Source of the DNA: a bacterium
GTDB taxonomy: Bacteria; Actinomycetota; Acidimicrobiia; Acidimicrobiales; Bin134
Direction: 5' to 3'
Assembly: GCA_026708015.1 (NCBI GenBank)
Contig: JAPOVT010000003.1
Location: forward strand, 124,001-188,000
DNA length: 64,000 bases
A program made the translations under genes and the position numbers. This document shows positions 43,210-51,668 of the stretch, one piece after another (position 1 is the stretch's first letter; every line of letters begins with the position of its first letter). The notes under the pieces were generated by a model, which was not told the DNA's origin, ran no database searches, and saw nothing but the letters and a program-made list of their open reading frames with translations.

Positions 43210-44238
43210 TTAAGGACGGTTGAAGTTTCGGTCGGCAATCAGGCTGAGGATCTCAAACATCACCGACATCGAGCGGTAGCTGGTGATCTGGTTGGGTAAG
43301 TCCACCGTCGGCATCAGGCAGACCACGTCGCCGCCGATCACGTTGCGGCCCCGCATCGAACGGATGAGCTCCATGGCCTGGTCCATCCCGAAGCCGTCGA
43401 TGCCGGCCTCGATATTGGCCACGCCCGGTGCCACCGTCGGGTCGAGGCAGTCGAGATCGAATGTGATGTACACCGGCCGGTCGCCGATGCATTCGTGGAT
43501 GGTCTCGATCACCCTCTCGGCGCCCATTTGGTCGTAGTCGGACTTCTTGATCACCTCGTAACCGAGCGCGTAGCTGGGCTCGAGCCAGTCGAGGCTGCGA
43601 GTGTTGCCCCGAATGCCGACCTGCACGCTGTGCTCGGCGTCGACGTGGCCGTCGGTAACCAGATAGCTGGCCCAGTGGGCGGCCGACTTGATGGCTCCCA
43701 TGAAGTGGGGGATGTTGTGAAAGGCGTCGGTGTGGGCGTCGAAGTGCAGCAGGCAGGCCCGCTCGCCTCCGGTGAGGTTGGCCTCATGGCCACCGATGGC
43801 CTGCAGGATGCCCCCGGTGATGGAATGGTCGCCGCCGATGGACACCGGCCGCGCCCCGGCTTCGTCGATCGACTGGTAGAAATCGGTGATCATCTCGATG
43901 GAGCGCTCGTTGTTGTTGCCCTCCGACAACGGCACATCGCCCAGATCGTTGATGCGGCACATCTCCCACGGATCGATGCCGAACTGGCCGTGGACCCGCC
44001 TGCCGATGGCTGAGACGTCCCGCACGGCCCGGGGGCCAAGATGTTGGTCGCGCTGGGTCGTGCCGTTACCGGTGCTATGGGGCACGCCCACAAGGGCGAT
44101 GTCGGCGTTTTGGGGGTCGGGGTCGTACTCGCAGCGGAACAGCGTCGGAATGCCATACCAGTAGATCCCGTCCATGAGCCGCTGCTCGTCTGACCGGGAG
44201 GAGGTGCGGGCGGCAGCTTGTTCGGAAGCGATCGTCAT
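43210..44238 (-). CDS. Ureohydrolase (agmatinase/guanidino-acid hydrolase family)
   Basis: 342 residues. Metal-binding motifs GGDHSITGG, HFDAHTDAF and TFDLDCLDPTVAPG are intact, as expected of binuclear Mn enzymes that release urea from agmatine, guanidinobutyrate or related compounds. An N-terminal MARTS-like arm (SEQAAARTSSRSDEQRLMDGIYWYGIPTLF) resembles guanidinobutyrase-type enzymes. It is convergent with proX and divergent from the chimeric binding-protein gene. Confidence 0.9.
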   Translation of the reverse strand: MTIASEQAAARTSSRSDEQRLMDGIYWYGIPTLFRCEYDPDPQNADIALVGVPHSTGNGTTQRDQHLGPRAVRDVSAIGRRVHGQFGIDPWEMCRINDLGDVPLSEGNNNERSIEMITDFYQSIDEAGARPVSIGGDHSITGGILQAIGGHEANLTGGERACLLHFDAHTDAFHNIPHFMGAIKSAAHWASYLVTDGHVDAEHSVQVGIRGNTRSLDWLEPSYALGYEVIKKSDYDQMGAERVIETIHECIGDRPVYITFDLDCLDPTVAPGVANIEAGIDGFGMDQAMELIRSMRGRNVIGGDVVCLMPTVDLPNQITSYRSMSVMFEILSLIADRNFNRP

Positions 44239-44446
44239 GAACGACTTCTACCACAAAAGGCCCAGTCGGCCGTTCAGGAATTGGTCGCGCTCCCCTAACG
44301 AGGAGCAGGAACGGACCCCGTATCAGTCTGGAACGTTCTTCTTGGAGTCTCTAGCGTTCAAGCCTGGTTTGGTTTAGGGTGTGGCCCCTAGGCGGATTGG
44401 CGCGCGCTGAGGCGGGCCAATCTTGACTTCAATTGGAGGGTTACCA

Positions 44447-46525
44447 ATGAGAGAGCGAAACCTTTGGAGAGTTTTGCTAGCTATTTTTCTGGTCTTCGGG
44501 CTGGTTGTTGCTGCTTGTGGCAATGATGACGATGACGAGCCGGGGGCTGCGCCGGCGGAGGATGCTCCGGCGGCTGATGACGCGCCGGCGGCTGATGACG
44601 CTCCGGCGGAGGATGCTCCGGCGGCTGTCGAGGTGAATATGACGCCTGGTGAGGGTGTCAGTGTGACGATGGCTCGGGCGAACTGGAGCACTGGCTATTT
44701 CCAGGCGGCTATCTATCACCACCTGCTGGAGGAGCTGGGCTATGGCGTGAGCGAGCCTGCGGATATTGAGCTTGCGCCTTCGAACGCGTACGTGGCTATG
44801 GCTGAGCGCGAGTTCGATTTCTGGGCCAATTCTTGGTATCCGAACCACGATCCGTTCATTGCGGGCGAGATGCCCGATGGCTCTTTGGTGAGCGATCACG
44901 TGTCGAAGGTGGGCCTTGAGGCTGAGCGCGGCGGCATCGAGGGCTTGTTGACCAACAAGTCGCTGGTGGAAGAGCACGGCATCAGAACTCTTGATCAGCT
45001 CGTGGGAGACGAGGATCTGTTCGAGCTGTACGAGGCGGCCGACATTGAGCCCGGTGATGGGGTGCTCCAGATTTATGGGTGCCCCGACGGTTGGGGATGC
45101 AATCTGTTCATTGCCGGCCTGATTGAAGACAAGGGTTGGACCGGCAGGGTCCAGCAGGTTGAGGTGGGCGGCTACGACGCCACTTTCGCCGACGCAGTCG
45201 ACCGCGCTGGCAGCGGCACCCCGTTCATCGCGTACACGTGGAGCCCGAGCTTCTATACGAACCACATCGGGCCTGGTGACCAGGCCATGTGGCTGTCGAT
45301 AGACGGGGGTGCGCCCACCCTGCTCGGCACCGATGTCTGCACAGATGATCCGTGCAACCTCCTCATCACCGCTGACATCCAGGTGACGGCCAACAACGAC
45401 TTCCTTGTCGAGAACCCGGCGGCGGCGACGCTGCTGGAGCAGGTGAAGATCAGCGTGGTTGACATCGCACTGCAGAACGCGCGCTACGACACCGGCGGCG
45501 AGAACACCACCGCTGATGTCAACCGCCACGCCGCCGAGTGGATCGCCGACAACCGCGACACCGTCGACGCCTGGCTCGCCGCAGCCCGAACCGCTACCGA
45601 GTACACACCGCCGCCCCCGCCGCCGCCTCCGGCACCCTTCCGTGTCGCGGTGGTGGCACCTAGCGCTAGCAATGACTTGGCGTTCACTCAGAGCATGTTC
45701 GATGCGGTGACCGCCCTTGTTGATTCCGGGGAGATCTCGGAGTTTGCCATCACCGACGGCACCTTCATCGTGGAAGATGCCGCCGCAGCCATTCGGGGCT
45801 ATGCCGAGGATGGCTACGACCTGGTCATCGCTCACGGTTCCCAGTACGGCGGCCCGCTCCAGGAGATCGCCCCGGACTTCCCGGATGTATCGTTTGCTTG
45901 GGGGACCGCGGTCGACACCTTCGGACTTCCCAACGTGAACTCCTACTCGGTGCGCTCCGATCTCGGCGGCTATGTCAACGGCGTAGTGGCCGCTCAACTC
46001 ACGGAGAGCAACGTGATCGGCGTGGTCGGCCCGATCGAGGTGGGCGACGCCAAGCTCTATGTCGACGGGTTCGCCGCCGGAGCCACGGCGCAGAATCCCG
46101 ACGTCGAGGTCAACATCGTCTACACCGGTTCGTTCGCCGATGTGGCATTGGCCGCAGAAGCCGCCCAGTCGCACATCTCCGCCGGTGCCGACGTGCTGAC
46201 TGGTTCGGCCCAGATGGTGGTGGGCGCCACCGGCGTTGCCCAGGAGAACGACGTGTTGTGGTTCGGCACCCAAGCCAACCAGACCGCCCTCGGTGAAGAC
46301 ATCGTGGTTGCCTCACAGGTATATCGCTGGGAGGTCATCCTCTCTGAGGTGGTCGATCAGGTCAAGGGCGGCACCTTGGGTGGCACGACCTTCATCATGA
46401 CCTTCGATGGTGGAGGACTGGACATTCAGTTCAACGACGCCATGGACATCCCCGCCGATGTGCTTGCCTCAGCCGAGGCGACCATCGCTGGCCTGTCCGA
46501 CGGGTCAATCTCCACTGGGCAGTAA
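44447..46525 (+). CDS. Chimeric double substrate-binding lipoprotein (OpuAC-type + BMP/PnrA-type)
   Basis: 692 residues from ATG 44447 (GGAGGG 6 nt upstream). Signal peptide with lipobox VVAACGN, the same acidic Pro/Ala linker as proX, then an OpuAC-type domain that is the same protein sequence as proX (DNA identical). After RTATEYTPPPPPPPPAP comes a BMP/PnrA-type domain: FRVAVVAPSASNDLAFTQSMFDAV, GYAEDGYDLVIAHGSQYG, NSYSVRSDLGGYVNGVVAAQL and VYTGSFADVALAAEAAQSHISAGADVLTGS. Two different ligand-binding domains on one lipid anchor is unusual. The next gene is a BMP-type ATPase. Confidence 0.9.
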   Translation: MRERNLWRVLLAIFLVFGLVVAACGNDDDDEPGAAPAEDAPAADDAPAADDAPAEDAPAAVEVNMTPGEGVSVTMARANWSTGYFQAAIYHHLLEELGYGVSEPADIELAPSNAYVAMAEREFDFWANSWYPNHDPFIAGEMPDGSLVSDHVSKVGLEAERGGIEGLLTNKSLVEEHGIRTLDQLVGDEDLFELYEAADIEPGDGVLQIYGCPDGWGCNLFIAGLIEDKGWTGRVQQVEVGGYDATFADAVDRAGSGTPFIAYTWSPSFYTNHIGPGDQAMWLSIDGGAPTLLGTDVCTDDPCNLLITADIQVTANNDFLVENPAAATLLEQVKISVVDIALQNARYDTGGENTTADVNRHAAEWIADNRDTVDAWLAAARTATEYTPPPPPPPPAPFRVAVVAPSASNDLAFTQSMFDAVTALVDSGEISEFAITDGTFIVEDAAAAIRGYAEDGYDLVIAHGSQYGGPLQEIAPDFPDVSFAWGTAVDTFGLPNVNSYSVRSDLGGYVNGVVAAQLTESNVIGVVGPIEVGDAKLYVDGFAAGATAQNPDVEVNIVYTGSFADVALAAEAAQSHISAGADVLTGSAQMVVGATGVAQENDVLWFGTQANQTALGEDIVVASQVYRWEVILSEVVDQVKGGTLGGTTFIMTFDGGGLDIQFNDAMDIPADVLASAEATIAGLSDGSISTGQ
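44548..45594 (+). repeat. 1,047-bp direct repeat, copy 2
   Basis: Second copy of the OpuAC-type domain DNA, offset 2,521 bp from copy 1. It ends at GAACCGC, where the first copy continues to a stop codon and this one to the polyproline linker. The lack of any observed synonymous change points to very recent duplication or gene conversion. Confidence 0.95.
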
Positions 46526-46546
46526 CGCTCAGCCGAATAGCAAAGT

Positions 46547-48103
46547 ATGAATACTGACTCGGCGGCGCCGAGGCCAGCACCGATGCTGGAGATGCGCGGT
46601 ATTACCAAGCGCTTCCCCGGCGTGGTGGCCAACGAAGACGTTGACTTCACGGTGCTGCCGGGTCAGGTTCATACTCTCTTGGGAGAGAACGGGGCCGGCA
46701 AGAGCACCCTGGTGAAGATCCTCTACGGGCTCTACCAGCCCGACGAGGGGTCGATCACCTTCGACGGCACACCGGTGAGCATCGACTCGCCCTCGGTGGC
46801 GATTGAGACCGGCATCGGAATGATCCACCAGCACTTCATGCTGGTGGACACCCTGACCGTGGCCGAGAACGTGGCCCTGGGGCTGGGCACACCGCTCAGT
46901 CTGACCAACCTCCAGCCGATTCGTGGGCGAATCCGGGAGGTGTCTGAGGAGTTCGGCCTGCACGTCGATCCCGATGCCTATATCTGGCAAATGGCGGTCG
47001 GAGAGCGGCAGCGGGCCGAGATCGTCAAGGCGCTGTACCGAAACGTGAGGCTGTTGGTGCTGGACGAGCCCACCGCGGTGCTCACCCCTCCCGAGGTTTC
47101 CGACTTGTTCGTCACCCTCCGCCAGCTCAGCTCTGATGGAAGAGGACTGGTGTTCATCTCCCACAAGCTGAACGAGGTGATGGAGATCTCCGACGAGATC
47201 ACGGTTCTGCGCGACGGCAAAGTCTCGGGGCGCACCACCCCTGCGGAGTCCAGCAGGGAGTCGCTGGCCATGATGATGGTGGGTCGCCCGGTGGAGTTCA
47301 CCCGCACCCTTGCCGAACAGGAGCCGGGCGATCCCAAACTGGAGGTAAAAAACCTCCGGGTCCGGGGCGACCGGGAGGAACTTGCGGTGCGCGATGTGAA
47401 CATCGACGTGCGAGCCGGCGAGATCGTCGGGATCGTGGGGGTGTCGGGCAACGGGCAGCGAGAATTGGCCGAGGCTATCGTCGGGTTGCGGGAGATTGAG
47501 TCGGGCGAGGTGTTCATCAACGGCCAACCGGTGAAGACCCCGACCCCCAAGCAGGTGCGGTCGATGGGCTTGGCTTACGTGCCCGAGGAGCGCATGAAGT
47601 ACGGCAGTATCGGCGACTTCACCGTGGCCGAGAACCTTGTTCTGGTGAACTACGACCAGTCGCCCTACGCGCGGAGCGGGTTGCTGAGCCTTCGCACTAT
47701 CGAGAGCCACAGCGAGCAGCTCGTCAGCGACTACTCCATACGCACGCCGAGCACTGAAACCCTCACCCGCAAGCTGTCGGGAGGCAACATCCAGAAAGTT
47801 GTGATTGCCCGTGAGTTCAGCGGCAATGCTGAGATGCTGCTGGTGGCCCAGCCCACCCGGGGAATCGACATCGGCGCAGCCGAGTACATCCACGAGCAGC
47901 TGCTCACCCAGCGTACGCAGGGCAGGGCCATCTTGTTGATCAGCGAGGATTTGGACGAGGTAATGGCGTTGTCCGACCGGCTGGTGGTGATGTACGAGGG
48001 GTCGGTGATGGGTCGGGTAAGCCGAGAAGAGGCCACCGTCGAGCAGGTGGGCCTATTGATGAGCGGCGTAGGCGAGCCGGAGGGTGCTGCGGTAACGGGG
48101 TAG
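46547..48103 (+). CDS. BMP-type (nucleoside/simple sugar) ABC importer double ATPase
   Basis: 518 residues with two ATPase domains, as in MglA/YufO. Domain 1 has Walker A LLGENGAGKSTLVKILYG, signature MAVGERQRAEIVKALY and Walker B LLVLDEPTAVLTPPEV; domain 2 has GVSGNGQRELAEAIVG and signature LSGGNIQKVVIAREFS. Such ATPases serve BMP/PnrA lipoproteins with two permeases. No permease genes follow; a tRNA and a sigma gene lie downstream. It starts 22 bp after the chimeric binding protein, consistent with a partner role. Confidence 0.93.
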   Translation: MNTDSAAPRPAPMLEMRGITKRFPGVVANEDVDFTVLPGQVHTLLGENGAGKSTLVKILYGLYQPDEGSITFDGTPVSIDSPSVAIETGIGMIHQHFMLVDTLTVAENVALGLGTPLSLTNLQPIRGRIREVSEEFGLHVDPDAYIWQMAVGERQRAEIVKALYRNVRLLVLDEPTAVLTPPEVSDLFVTLRQLSSDGRGLVFISHKLNEVMEISDEITVLRDGKVSGRTTPAESSRESLAMMMVGRPVEFTRTLAEQEPGDPKLEVKNLRVRGDREELAVRDVNIDVRAGEIVGIVGVSGNGQRELAEAIVGLREIESGEVFINGQPVKTPTPKQVRSMGLAYVPEERMKYGSIGDFTVAENLVLVNYDQSPYARSGLLSLRTIESHSEQLVSDYSIRTPSTETLTRKLSGGNIQKVVIAREFSGNAEMLLVAQPTRGIDIGAAEYIHEQLLTQRTQGRAILLISEDLDEVMALSDRLVVMYEGSVMGRVSREEATVEQVGLLMSGVGEPEGAAVTG

Positions 48104-48152
48104 GCAAGCCTGGGCCGCTCAAGTCGAACGGCAGTAGGCTGACCACTTCCTG

Positions 48153-48245
48153 GGAGGTGTCTGAGTACCTGGTGGGCTCCCCCGCCTTCAAAGCGGGTGG
48201 GACGGGCGATCCCCGTCCGGCGGGTTCGATTCCCGTCCACCTCCG
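48153..48245 (+). tRNA. selC: tRNA-Sec (anticodon TCA)
   Basis: 93-nt tRNA of selenocysteine type. The acceptor arms GGAGGTGT and CCACCTCC pair over 7 bp, the anticodon stem CCCGC/GCGGG (48181-48185 and 48193-48197) encloses CTTCAAA with anticodon TCA at 48188-48190, a long variable arm (GGACGGGCGATCCCCGTCC region) follows, and the T arm is GCGGGTTCGATTCCCGT. CCA is not encoded. selA at the right end of this window makes the function consistent. Confidence 0.95.
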
Positions 48246-48271
48246 CGCGATCAACCGGTGTGCGGCGGGTC

Positions 48272-49231
48272 TTAGACAGCTAGGAGGTCGCGGGCGCCGG
48301 TGTCGCTGCTGGGGTGGCGGAGTTTTGACATGGCCCTAGCTTCGATCTGGCGGATGCGCTCGCGGGTGAGGTTGAAGTGCTCGCCGACTTCTTCGAGGGT
48401 GCGGGGCTCGCCGCGGTCAAGGCCGAAGCGGAGCTTGAGGATCTCGCGCTCGCGCTCGTCGAGAGGGCCAAGCAGGCGGGTGATTTCCTCGGGTAAAAGC
48501 GCAGTGGCGGCCACTTCGAAAGGCGACTCGGCGGAGCGGTCCTCCACCACATCGCCCAACTCGGCGTCGCCGTCCTCACGCAGTGGCTCGCTCAGCGACA
48601 AGGGCTCGGCCGCAAAGCGCAAGGCCTCTGTGACCTTCTCTTCGGAGAGGTCCACCTCGACGGCCAACTCGGCCAAGGTGGCCGGGCGGCCCAGCTTTTT
48701 CTCCAGGTTGGCCCGGGCCTTCTGGAGACGGGCCAGGGTGTCGCCGGCGTGAACCGGCAGGCGGATGGTGCGCCCGGTGTTGGCGATGCCCCGGGTAATG
48801 GCTTGGCGGATCCACCAGGTGGCATAGGTGGAGAACTTGAATCCCTTTCGCCAATCGAACTTCTCCACCGCGTGCATCAGGCCCAGGTTGCCTTCCTGGA
48901 TCAGGTCGAGCAGAGGAAGACCGGATGCCTGGTATTTCTTGGCGATGGATACCACCAGGCGGAGGTTGGACTGGACGAAGCGGCGTTCGGCCTGCTCGCC
49001 AACTTTTACCTGACGGCGCAGCAGCCTTCGACGGGCAGGCGAGAGCCGCTCTGTGCTGCCGGGATCGCTCTCTTTGTCCTGATCAAGGAGGGCTTGCGCT
49101 TCGTTGCCCTCCTCGATTTTCTGGGCTAGCTCAACCTCGTCGTCTTTGGTGAGCAGCGGGTATTGGCCGATATCGGTCAGATAGAGGCGAACGAGATCCT
49201 CGTCGTCTCGCTCAACACGCTCTTTCGGCAC
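48272..49231 (-). CDS. Principal-type (group 1/2) RNA polymerase sigma factor
   Basis: 319 residues from GTG 49231, which has AAGGGG at 5-nt spacing; a GTG at 49279 would add 16 residues. Region 1.2 (DLVRLYLTDIGQYPLLTKDDEVELAQKIEEGNEA), region 2 (NLRLVVSIAKKYQASGLPLLDLIQEGNLGLMHAVEKFDWRKGFKFSTYATWWIRQAI), region 3 and region 4 (ILKLRFGLDRGEPRTLEEVGEHFNLTRERIRQIEARAMSKLRHP) are complete. Length is like SigB or HrdB-like proteins, shorter than typical SigA. It is convergent with the tRNA-Sec gene. Confidence 0.93.
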   Translation of the reverse strand: MPKERVERDDEDLVRLYLTDIGQYPLLTKDDEVELAQKIEEGNEAQALLDQDKESDPGSTERLSPARRRLLRRQVKVGEQAERRFVQSNLRLVVSIAKKYQASGLPLLDLIQEGNLGLMHAVEKFDWRKGFKFSTYATWWIRQAITRGIANTGRTIRLPVHAGDTLARLQKARANLEKKLGRPATLAELAVEVDLSEEKVTEALRFAAEPLSLSEPLREDGDAELGDVVEDRSAESPFEVAATALLPEEITRLLGPLDEREREILKLRFGLDRGEPRTLEEVGEHFNLTRERIRQIEARAMSKLRHPSSDTGARDLLAV

Positions 49232-49354
49232 AGCCACCCCTTCCCGATAGTCCTTGGGCCCGATAATCCGTGGAGACACCGGTGCCGCTGTCGAACCGGT
49301 CGACGCTGACCGAGCAGAGACACGGACAATGCTTAGCCGATAAGGATACCCGCT

Positions 49355-49912
49355 TCATCGCGGAAGCGTCACCAGCGGAGGCCATCTTTTTTCGCGATAG
49401 TCGTTGGCAAAGGCGGTCGCCAGCTCCTCTAGACCTTCATCAGAGGGGCTACTGGGGGGATTCCACACTTCCTTCGAGTCATACCGCTCCTCGGCCAAAT
49501 CAGCGGCCACTATGCGGGCTGTGCGGATGACTGCTCCATCGCTCACCGGCGACAGTTCTTGGCCCAAGTGCTCGATCACCAAGGCCAACTGGGGCAGAGC
49601 CACCTCGTAGATCGCGGCAACGGCCGCGGTGGGCGCCGCCCCCTCCATATGGGCCAGCAGGCTCTCCCAGGCGTCAGTGGGGGGACGAATCCGCTCGGCC
49701 CCGCCCAAGGCTGGTGAATCGGGCAGTGCGGCTCGCCACCACTGGGCGTGTTGTCCATGGCGGCGGCTGGATCGGGCCAATAGAAGCCGCGCTCGGTCGT
49801 CGAGCGGTTCTCCGTGGTCCAGATCGGTCGCCAAGCGACCCTTGACTTCGAAGAGCCGCTCAGAGATCCAGGCCAGGCCGCCACAAGCGTCCGCCGACTG
49901 CTCGATGTCCAT
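49355..49912 (-). CDS. Hypothetical protein downstream of nadE
   Basis: 185 residues beginning MDIEQSADACGGLAWISERL. No family is recognised. Composition is alpha-helical: LDHGEPLDDRARLLLARSSRRHGQHAQWWRAALPDSPALGG, then AAVAAIYEVALPQLALVIEHLGQEL. It resembles helical-bundle proteins, with RHGQHAQWW suggestive of ferritin-like or tRNA-processing-type folds, but this is speculation. Its start lies 41 bp after the nadE stop in the same direction. Confidence 0.75.
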   Translation of the reverse strand: MDIEQSADACGGLAWISERLFEVKGRLATDLDHGEPLDDRARLLLARSSRRHGQHAQWWRAALPDSPALGGAERIRPPTDAWESLLAHMEGAAPTAAVAAIYEVALPQLALVIEHLGQELSPVSDGAVIRTARIVAADLAEERYDSKEVWNPPSSPSDEGLEELATAFANDYREKRWPPLVTLPR

Positions 49913-49973
49913 GCTCAGTCGCCGCCTCGATAGCGAATAGCGATGTCCATGCTCAGTCGCCGCCTCGATAGCG
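49903..49973. repeat. 33-bp direct repeat at the nadE 3' end
   Basis: A 33-bp unit at 49903-49935 recurs exactly at 49941-49973 (period 38 bp). Each copy contains the nadE-terminal codons RYRGGD, a TGA and the ATGGACATC of the next gene, so the intervening copy encodes an 11-codon mini-frame MDIAIRYRGGD. It is a tandem duplication of the gene junction. Confidence 0.95.
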
Positions 49974-51608
49974 GTTGGTTATGGGCAGGCGGCGGTCTCG
50001 ACCGAAGGCCTTGGCGGTGATGCGCACGCCGGGTGGGTTCTGGCGCCGCTTGTACTCGGCACGGTCCACCAGACCGGTGATTCGGCTGACCAACTCGGGA
50101 TCGTAACCCTGCCCGCACAGGTCGGCGGGGGTGAGGTCGCCCTCCACATAGGCTTCCAGCAGGGGATCGAGTTCGTCGTAGGGGGGCAGGCTCTGGTCGT
50201 CCCGCTGGTCGGGGCGAAGCTCGGCCGAAGGAGGTTTGACCAGCACGTTTTCGGGGATCAGGTCGCAGCCGGCGCGCTGGTTGCGGTGGGAGGCGAAGGC
50301 GTACACCTGAAGTTTCCAGAGATCTTTGATCACCGCGTAGGCCCCGGCGGTATCTCCGTACAAGGTGGAGTAGCCCACCGCGCTCTCACTCTTGTTGCCG
50401 GTGGTCAGGATCAGCCATCCGAACTTGTTGGACAATGCCATCAGCAGCGTTCCCCGAATGCGGGACTGCACATTCTCCTCGGCCAAATCTGGGCTCATCC
50501 CATCGAATGACGGGGCCAGCATGTCGAGAAAGGCCTGATGGCCGGGCTCCACCGGGATGACCCGGTGGCCGATACCCAGGTTCTGGCAGAGGGCCTCGGC
50601 GTCGGCCAGCGAATGATCACTGGAATACCGAGAAGGCATCAACACGCCGTGGACATGATCGGCGCCCAGAGCATCGGCGGCAATAACCGCCACCAGCGAG
50701 GAATCGATCCCCCCAGATAACCCGATGCCCACATCGGTGAAGCCGTTCTTGTGTACATAGTCCCGGGTGGCCAACACAAGGGCTTCGTATTGCTCATCCA
50801 CCTCGTTCATCCCCGGATCAACTCGGTTGATCCCTTGAGGGATGGGCGGCGGGTTCGGAAATTCGGGTCGATCGGCCACCTCGATCTCGGCAATGAGCAG
50901 ATGCTCTTGGAACGCAGGGGCTTGGGCAATGACGCGGCCGTCGGGATCGAGCACCAGCGAAGCGCCGTCGAACACCAACTCGTCTTGACCTCCCACCAGA
51001 TTGACATAGACGATGGAGCACCCGGTCTCAGAGACCCGTTGGCGGAGCACACCCAACCGCTGGTCCAGCTTGCCGACGTGATAGGGCGAGGCGTTCAGGT
51101 TGAAGATGACCTCGGCTCCGGCCGCGGCCATCTGGTTCATCGGGCCGCCCGGAATCCAGGCGTCCTCGCAGACGGAGACGCCAAAGGCCACTCCGGCTAC
51201 GTGGTGTAGAACCGTTTTGCTCGTACCGGGTTGGAAGTAGCGGCGCTCATCGAACACTCCATAATTGGGCAATTCCCGCTTGTGGTAGACCCCCGCCAGC
51301 CGGCCATGGGCCGCGACCCCCGCGGCGTTCCAGCAGCCCTCAGCATCGTCCACAAACCCCACTACCGCAGTACACGATCCCGACCGGGCGGCGATCTCCT
51401 CCATCGCTTGGCGGCTGTCCTGCACAAATCTCCGCTTGAGCACCAGATCCTCCGGGGGATACCCGGTGACGGCCAGCTCAGGGAAAACTGCGGCATGGCA
51501 CCCGGCCTCTTCCGCGGCCGCCAGAGCGGTGAGAATCCGCTTGGTGTTGGCGCCGATGTCGCCCACCACCGAGTTGATCTGGCCCAGGGCTACCCGAAGC
51601 TTGGCCAC
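49953..51608 (-). CDS. nadE: Glutamine-dependent NAD+ synthetase
   Basis: 551 residues from GTG 51608. The N-terminal nitrilase-type glutaminase domain contains the Glu (VFPELAVTGYPPEDL), Lys (YHKRELPNYGVFDE) and Cys (GVSVCEDAW) triad. The C-terminal synthetase domain has the PP-loop GLSGGIDSSLVAVIAADALG, TTGNKSESAVGYSTLYGD and FASHRNQRAG. It converts deamido-NAD to NAD using glutamine. It is the first of two genes read leftward from the glnA1 end. Confidence 0.96.
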   Translation of the reverse strand: MAKLRVALGQINSVVGDIGANTKRILTALAAAEEAGCHAAVFPELAVTGYPPEDLVLKRRFVQDSRQAMEEIAARSGSCTAVVGFVDDAEGCWNAAGVAAHGRLAGVYHKRELPNYGVFDERRYFQPGTSKTVLHHVAGVAFGVSVCEDAWIPGGPMNQMAAAGAEVIFNLNASPYHVGKLDQRLGVLRQRVSETGCSIVYVNLVGGQDELVFDGASLVLDPDGRVIAQAPAFQEHLLIAEIEVADRPEFPNPPPIPQGINRVDPGMNEVDEQYEALVLATRDYVHKNGFTDVGIGLSGGIDSSLVAVIAADALGADHVHGVLMPSRYSSDHSLADAEALCQNLGIGHRVIPVEPGHQAFLDMLAPSFDGMSPDLAEENVQSRIRGTLLMALSNKFGWLILTTGNKSESAVGYSTLYGDTAGAYAVIKDLWKLQVYAFASHRNQRAGCDLIPENVLVKPPSAELRPDQRDDQSLPPYDELDPLLEAYVEGDLTPADLCGQGYDPELVSRITGLVDRAEYKRRQNPPGVRITAKAFGRDRRLPITNRYRGGD

Positions 51609-51668
51609 GAATACAGGCTAGAGGGGTTGTGTGCCCCCGACACTGCCGGGGGTTTCTAGGGCGCCGTC

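Noticed and set aside
44477-46273. 598-codon open frame antisense to the chimeric binding-protein gene
   Set aside because: It is a high-GC shadow of the real gene: it has no family motif and contains the reverse of the linker repeats. The same shadow occurs opposite proX.
49903-49973. Possible CRISPR-like repeats
   Set aside because: Only two copies separated by 5 bp, and they duplicate coding sequence. No array exists elsewhere in the window.
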